Positions 58,450-64,000 of a stretch of DNA of 64,000 nt are shown piece by piece (the stretch's first letter is position 1; every line of letters starts with the position of its first letter). Both the position numbers and the translations under genes were made by a program. The stretch is from Hoplostethus atlanticus (lineage: Eukaryota > Chordata > Actinopteri > Trachichthyiformes > Trachichthyidae): assembly GCA_034670405.1 (NCBI GenBank), contig JAXDDX010000004.1:7360001-7424000 (forward strand), written 5' to 3'. The notes under the pieces are model-generated. The model was given only the letters and a program-made list of their open reading frames with translations. It was not told the origin of the DNA and searched no databases.

Positions 58450-58605
58450 AGTGCTGTGGCAGCGGTATAAAAGTTTGGGCTTTATACACTCGCGCGCCTG
58501 TTGACGCCCCCTTTCTCGCGCAGAAATGAACTACAGTGCTCTGATTGGTCAGTGCCAGGAGTTCGTGACGGGTTTGAGGAGTACCTCGATTCTGATTGGT
58601 TGATA
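58450..58605 (-). promoter_or_regulatory. id3: id3 core promoter: TATA box and two CCAAT boxes
   Basis: A TATAAAG on the minus strand (58,486-58,480) predicts a start near 58,455, giving a 5' UTR of about 120 nt. Upstream are two inverted CCAAT boxes, CCAATCAG at 58,541-58,550 and 58,591-58,600, exactly 50 bp apart. A G/C-rich stretch with GCGCGC lies between the TATA box and the first CCAAT box. NF-Y is the expected CCAAT binder. Confidence 0.75.
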
Positions 58606-59707
58606 TCACCTACTGAGGGGGGTACTTGAAAGAATGAGGAAATTAGGCTCGGATACCAAAGGGGACTGTCAAGCAATTAGTCACCTCTTTCAGGTACAGT
58701 GGTTATTTAAAATAGACACAGATAACAGATAGCAACAGCTCCCACATGGGGTCTGGAGACCATCAGGGGTCCTAGAGGAGGTTTCAAGGGTGGTCGCAAG
58801 TAAAAGGAGCAGTATTTCACTCCCTAGAGGTCAGGGCAATGAGACTTTTGTTTTTGTTTTGATTATAGGCTTCACTGTCCCCACTGTTCAGTTCTGTACT
58901 AAATCTTTGCAGATGGAGCTTCTTGGGACACAATCTTATCAAAACATTGGTCTGTGGTCTAATCTATAATGGGGTCCTTGATATGAAAAAGTCAGTGAAC
59001 CCGTAACTTACAGGCCAAACATCTGATTGATTTCAATGGGGGAGCAAGAAACAGTCCACAAGTATTGCCACCAGCGAAGAAAAACAAGCTTTTTAATAAT
59101 AATCCTTTATTGGACTGAATCCATTGAAGGGTATGCTATGTTTTGTTTTTTACCTTTTTAGCACCACATGATGTTTTTACACATTCATCAGCAGTACTTC
59201 TTTCTCTCTATTTCTCTCTCAGCTTGTCCATTTCTCTCTCTGCTGATAAAGAATAGAAGACATGGAGATAATATAGGTAAAAGGTCAGAGGAAGGTCAGG
59301 CTGTTTGGAAATTAAGTAATTGCTAAGAAATTATTGTTCTCATGATGAATCATAGTTAATTATGAATTAATTGATGGATTGTTGCATGTTGGCGTATCTT
59401 CCTATGCTGCATAGGATAATTCAAAATGTCTATAAAGCCGATATTAGAGTACAATGAGTCTGTCATATCACTATTAACACATAAAGACACAATCTAACGT
59501 CCTTTGGGTGAAATTATTTTTTGAAAAGATATTTTACCAATTCCAAAGTGTGTTCCCCTTTGGTTTACATCAAAGCACGTCCCCTTCTGCTCCTATTTGG
59601 GTCTTATTTTCCCCTTTTCTCACAATCCTGTTTTGTGGAGGAATGCAGGCCTGAGCCAGCTGTGTGTCCTATCCCGGCCCAGCTGTGTTGATCTAACGCG
59701 CCAGTCC

Positions 59708-59738
59708 CAGACATGCTGGCGCCAGCCTCCTGACGTCA
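59708..59738 (-). promoter_or_regulatory. id3: Putative BMP/SMAD response element plus CRE upstream of id3
   Basis: On the minus strand GGCGCC (59,723-59,718) is followed after exactly 5 nt by GTCTG (59,712-59,708). This is the GRCGNC-N5-GTCTG arrangement of SMAD1/5-SMAD4 sites. A perfect palindromic CRE, TGACGTCA, lies at 59,731-59,738. The GGCGCCAGCCT string also resembles the Id1 BMP response element. It lies about 1.25 kb upstream of the predicted start site. Id3 is an established BMP target; the function of this copy is inferred. Confidence 0.65.
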
Positions 59739-61151
59739 TCCATTCACCCCGACGCGCACTCCCCTCTCTGGCAGACGGCCCGCCCTCCCCCGTCCACAAC
59801 CAGAGAGGGGAAAGGCAGAGGCGCTCAACGACTGGATTGGCTGACTGGAGCTGTCACTCACAAAAATTGATTTGTCCTCCCGCCTCCCTAGCCCAGTCTG
59901 CAGCTCTACTCCCTGTGATAGGACTCACAGAAATTGCTTATATAGAGAAATATACTTTGGGTTGTTGAATCTGGTATTAAAAAAGTGACAGGAAAGCAAT
60001 GTTTAAAGATGATGGATGGTCAACATGCATTCCTTATTCAAGCAATAAGCCATCAAAGAGCCAAGAAGCGGTCCGCCAGCATTTCCAATAAAAAAATGAA
60101 AATGTTCAAGATATTTTTTAATCAACAATAATTCAACATGATCTGACCGTCAAGCAATATAGTTCTTAAACAGTAAGTAAACAAAGTGATTGCTCATCGA
60201 CCCTTGAGAGCCAGCATCAATGGTGAATCTTCGGTTAGTACTTTAATATTAAAAAATAGTTGCTCTCCGGTCACAGGTGTGCGTTTTGAACGTGTCTCAG
60301 CCAGTCAGAACTGACGACCAGAGCTATCCGTTTTATATTTCACTTTTGGCAATCCTGCAGGCGTTGACAAATTGATTACCTCATAGCCTACAGGACCACA
60401 AGAAGAGGATAAACGAGCAACATATGGAAAACAATATTTAAAGATGGTGAGTAGTTAGGGTAAATCCATTCTTAGAACTCTTGTATTTTATCTTCATCCA
60501 GAACTCATTTGTGCGTAAATACGCACGGCTGGAGACATCCACTCCATTATGCAGCGGTTTAACAGATGTTCATGTCGGCACTAGGGTCGCTACCCTCTGC
60601 CTTTCTCTTGGCAACAATGTCACCCCCCTAATGCCCCTATTGACCCTTACAAGTCATTCAGAGACCTCACTCAAGAGCAAACCACAGTATTGAACCGTGA
60701 GACCGGAGTTAGGTTTATTACTATTTTAGAAATACATTTTGTGCGCGGTGCTGACTATACAAACAAGAATTTGACCTCAAATATCTTTCTTAAATATGTC
60801 AAGGGCAAATTCCCAAGTCTGGTGGGAAAATAATTATTTGTATTTGCTGACGGAGCAAATTGCTCGGGTAATGTTTAGACAAAATGGATTATGCGATTGG
60901 GGTGAGGCCTACTTACTGAGTTGAGGGAAACATGATGTTGTCTAGCTATCCAATCTGATTTGGATGATGGTCATGATGCCGGAGCTCGTCTGTTTTTCAA
61001 CTCGTTTCAATTTGTATTCATTTTTAGGAAAGAGGAGCTATTTCTAGAATATCGAAAACATGCCAACACAGTAGCTTGCTCTGGTCCCCATGGCAGCGCT
61101 CGTATTGGTTGCCTGCGGATTCCAAAGCTCTCAATCCGTGAATCCGCGCGC

Positions 61152-61184
<33 letters not shown>

Positions 61185-61542
61185 GTACACGCGCGCACTG
61201 GTGTGTCTAGGATCAGGTGCTCGTCGGAAAGGCCCCGGACACAATCGGGTCTCTCTTTCAATGGATGGGAGAATTCCGAGCCTGGCGTCAGTGAGTCTGC
61301 CTCTCTCCCCGCCCTCCCTCTCCCTCTCCCTCTCTCCCTCTCCCTCTCCCCGCTTCTCCGTGCAGCTGGACGCAGACAATCAAGCCATCAACAATCGCCA
61401 TGCATAATTAGCAGCGCGCGCCCCCTCCCTCTCTAAATGAAATTTAATTTAAAGACATTATCGACATTTAAGTATAATTGAACAAAGATATTGAAAATAA
61501 ATGCCAGCACATAACAATAAACATCTGTTCCACTTGCATGAC

Positions 61543-61574
<32 letters not shown>

Positions 61575-61796
61575 AGCTACACTTGTCAATGAAGGATTTG
61601 GGATGTATTCTCTCTCTCCCATCCTCACTACCCCCTTAAAGCTTTAATGCCCCCCCCCCCCTTCCCCTCCTCCTCACACACTTACCCAAAAAAAGAACCT
61701 CTCAAGGCACTTTCTCTAAACCTGGCATCAACAAAGCATCTCTTTTTCCTCTGGTAACAACAGAACAGAGTGCTGAGGAATGAGGGTCATCAGAGT

Positions 61797-61846
61797 AAGA
61801 GAGAGGGAGGAAGAGGGAGAAAGAGAGAGAGAGAGAGAGAGAGAGA
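61797..61846. repeat. GA microsatellite
   Basis: A purine-only GA-rich run with a pure (GA)n core at about 61,823-61,846. Confidence 0.9.
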
Positions 61847-63599
61847 TGGAGGGGGCAAACCACCATACTGTCATGTGGAGAGGCAGTGTTGTGTACAGAA
61901 GGGTATCTCTTTCTTCCACAAGTGCAGGCCCATCTCGGGGATAATTAAGTGGCAAGAAACAGAGTGAAACTTAATTCTTTGTATCCCTGGTGTGTGTCAT
62001 TCAGGATTCCTCCTCCTCTGCGCTCCGTTTTCATTCTCTGCCTCATCAAAGAAGCTACAGTTTTCTCCTTCAGCTTTGAACGGCCTACGGATCCCACGCC
62101 TCTGTCCTGGATGACCTGGACAATTCATTTCATAGAAGAATGACGTTTTGTGCACAGTGTTACTTTGCGTAGGCCAATTGTTCATGATGTTTTGTGTTTA
62201 CGCCTGTGCATATACTAGATGATATTTATAAAACTGATATTTATTCATATGATTTGTCATCACAGCATTCATTCATTCGTCTCAATTATTGTTTTGTAAC
62301 TGAATAGGAATCAGTTTCATTTGCTTAGTGATTGCACAAGGAATTGTCGGCATGTTGCCACAACCTCCCAGACTACAAACTGACACACACGTTGCAAGGA
62401 AGACGTACAGTTAGATAAACATAACACTTTCTGTGTGAAGGAATGTATAGTGAAAGTCCAGCAATGTGGTAGTTGTCAGGGCTGCGATATAGCTTAGCTT
62501 CCATGATGTGCTGTGGCTGCCCACCTTGGGAACTTTGTTATCGCCTCTATCGTGTTTTCAGACGGCCATGTCCCTGAGTGTGAATATTTTACTGCTCTGC
62601 TCTCCATACAGGAACAAATGGGAGGCAAGGCATCTGTATGGCAGGTGTGAAACAAGCCACAGAAGGCCATGAAGTCCGCAGTCTGTTAGGGGCAAAACAA
62701 GCTAACTGTTCTGTTCACTGTGTGACTGGTTGAGCCGAGAGGCTGCCAGCTATTGGTCACACCATTGTTTTGTCGTTTTTATCGTTCCTGACTGGAACGG
62801 TCCGTTTATTCTGCAGCCCTCCAATTAGGATAAACATCTGGCTTCATGTAAACATGGTTAAGGCCAAACCCAACGATCAGGGTTGACTCCAGTTTGTGTA
62901 GTTGAAGGTGATCTGATAATTCATAACACCCTGCATCATAACTCACAGTGACGTAGACATCAGTGTATCCTACAGCCTAACCACTGAAGAGTGACTAGCA
63001 GACAAACAGACAGTCAGATAAGTAGACAGAAAGTGATATTTCTTGGCCACCCTAGACCTGAATGGAGCCCGGCGCCAGCCAGGATCTCTACTGACCTTGC
63101 TGCTGTGGTCTACGATTGGATTACCATTAATGGAAACATTGCAGACCATAATCCTTCTTCCAAAACCATTCCTCTGTTTTTAAAACGTCCAATAAACATC
63201 AGCACAAGTGTCTACAGACAGCCTAGACAAACTGGCAGCGTCTACTAGATGTCACCATATTGCCAAGGAGGAAGGCGTCTTGGTTCTACCGAGGATGGAG
63301 CTACATCCTTAATCATTAACCCAAAACAAGACATGGCCAGATGCTTACCAGATGATGGTCCTATAATTCTTTTTTGTTCTGCAATTACTGTTGTGCAATT
63401 GTTGATTGTACAGTTGTTATGGAAGTGGGACATTTGTGGTAAATGCACTTTAAGTTCACTTGAACTTGAATGTTGACCTTGTAATTAAGAGCTGTCTGGG
63501 CCCGTAGTTTGTGGGAGCCCACACAGAGTGCGGCCCATACATTGGCCATAAAGACTTCAGACTTGAATGTTTGAGAGTGGGGTCCAAATCCCTCCCAGC

Positions 63600-64000
63600 A
63601 CTGTTAAGCCTCTTTCAGACATACACCTCGGATATGCTCCACTTTAACCGGAGTTGCCCTTCCACACATACAGCACACCACCAGAGAATGTCCGTTTAGG
63701 ATGCGTTCACAACAACAGAAAATACTCCGGTTAGTTCAGGCAAGGGGCGGGGCCTGGGTAGAGCGCGCGGGAGACAGGACATGACGCAAAAAGTACGCTG
63801 CGGAAATCGCAGTGTTTTGTTTACAGCACGAAGATGGCGGACGAAGTGACCGACTCACTCTCAGTGGCCGTTTTTTGCATTGATGTCAACACCCGACATT
63901 TTCTCTGGCGTCTGTGTTGTTGTCTTTGTCTGATCTAGGTACCTTCTTCCTCACCCTTGGATGTTTGTATTATCCAGGTTTCGCGCCACTCGCTCGTAGA
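63600..64000. other. CpG-rich window end: possible promoter or DNA-transposon end
   Basis: The last 250 bp are richer in CpG than the surroundings and carry AAGATGGCGG (63,832-63,841) and TTTCGCGCC (63,979-63,987), both typical of CpG-island promoters. The ATG at 63,835 opens a 35-codon frame that stops. The preceding 150 bp have paired ACCGGAG/CTCCGGT strings reminiscent of non-autonomous DNA transposons in fish. I cannot choose between these from the window alone. Confidence 0.3.

Larger units (their letters stand above)
58610..63600. other. Upstream intergenic region of id3
   Basis: No gene is recognisable. It includes the SMAD/CRE module at 59,708-59,738, CA (61,152-61,182), TG (61,543-61,569) and GA (61,797-61,846). 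A GC-rich block at about 61,080-61,430 carries homeobox-type GCATAATTAGC. The 123-codon frame at 59,597 lies over the GC-rich module and looks non-coding. Confidence 0.65.

Noticed and set aside
58334-58609. N-terminal extension of id3 to an upstream in-frame ATG at 58,609
   Set aside because: The ATG lies above the TATA and CCAAT boxes, and Id proteins start at the conserved MKA-SPVR. The open frame upstream is chance.
59597-59968. 123-codon plus-strand frame upstream of id3
   Set aside because: It runs through the GC-rich SMAD/CRE module, has no known domain and is better explained as regulatory DNA.

Overview
The window is vertebrate nuclear DNA, most likely from a ray-finned (teleost) fish. 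Evidence: small coding exons with GT-AG splice sites spread over long AT-rich introns, very abundant CA/TG microsatellites, fish-type tRNA-derived SINEs, and proteins that match vertebrate families but are diverged from mammals. There is no bacterial, viral or CRISPR signal. All exon models below were built by hand from splice sites, reading phase and remembered family sequences; no search was run.

Layout. Positions 1-6,000 hold no recognisable gene. At 6,681-7,313 (+) there is one intact 210-codon open frame with a Ser/Pro-rich N-terminus, a charged coiled coil and a basic C-terminus; I do not recognise the family. Positions 7,314-15,000 are gene-free. Three genes then follow on the minus strand: asap3 (26 coding exons, CDS 36,413 down to 15,418, 1,020 aa), e2f2 (7 coding exons, 53,228 down to 43,506, 455 aa) and id3 (2 coding exons, 58,333 down to 57,514, 117 aa). 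In all three the exon lengths sum to a whole number of codons and every junction phase agrees. Positions 58,600-64,000 are upstream of id3 and contain regulatory-looking sequence but no convincing gene.

The order asap3-e2f2-id3 on one strand is the order in human 1p36, which supports orthology. Id3 is a DNA-binding-deficient HLH inhibitor, E2F2 is a G1/S transcription factor, and Asap3 is a BAR-PH-ArfGAP-ankyrin protein of focal adhesions and actin. They are neighbours by ancestry rather than an operon; Id3 and E2F2 both promote proliferation.

Most notable points: (1) the fish asap3 keeps a complete C-terminal SH3 domain that human ASAP3 lacks; (2) e2f2 contains a 118-nt AT-AC (U12-type) intron with a clear branch site; (3) about 1.25 kb upstream of the predicted id3 start site there is a GGCGCC-N5-GTCTG SMAD element next to a perfect CRE; (4) a SINE lies at the very start of the id3 intron; (5) TG/CA arrays abut several asap3 and e2f2 splice sites, including a (TG)~21 at the 3' splice site of an in-frame asap3 exon. 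I see no evidence of a wholly new biological system; the unrecognised 210-aa frame is the best candidate for something uncharacterised.
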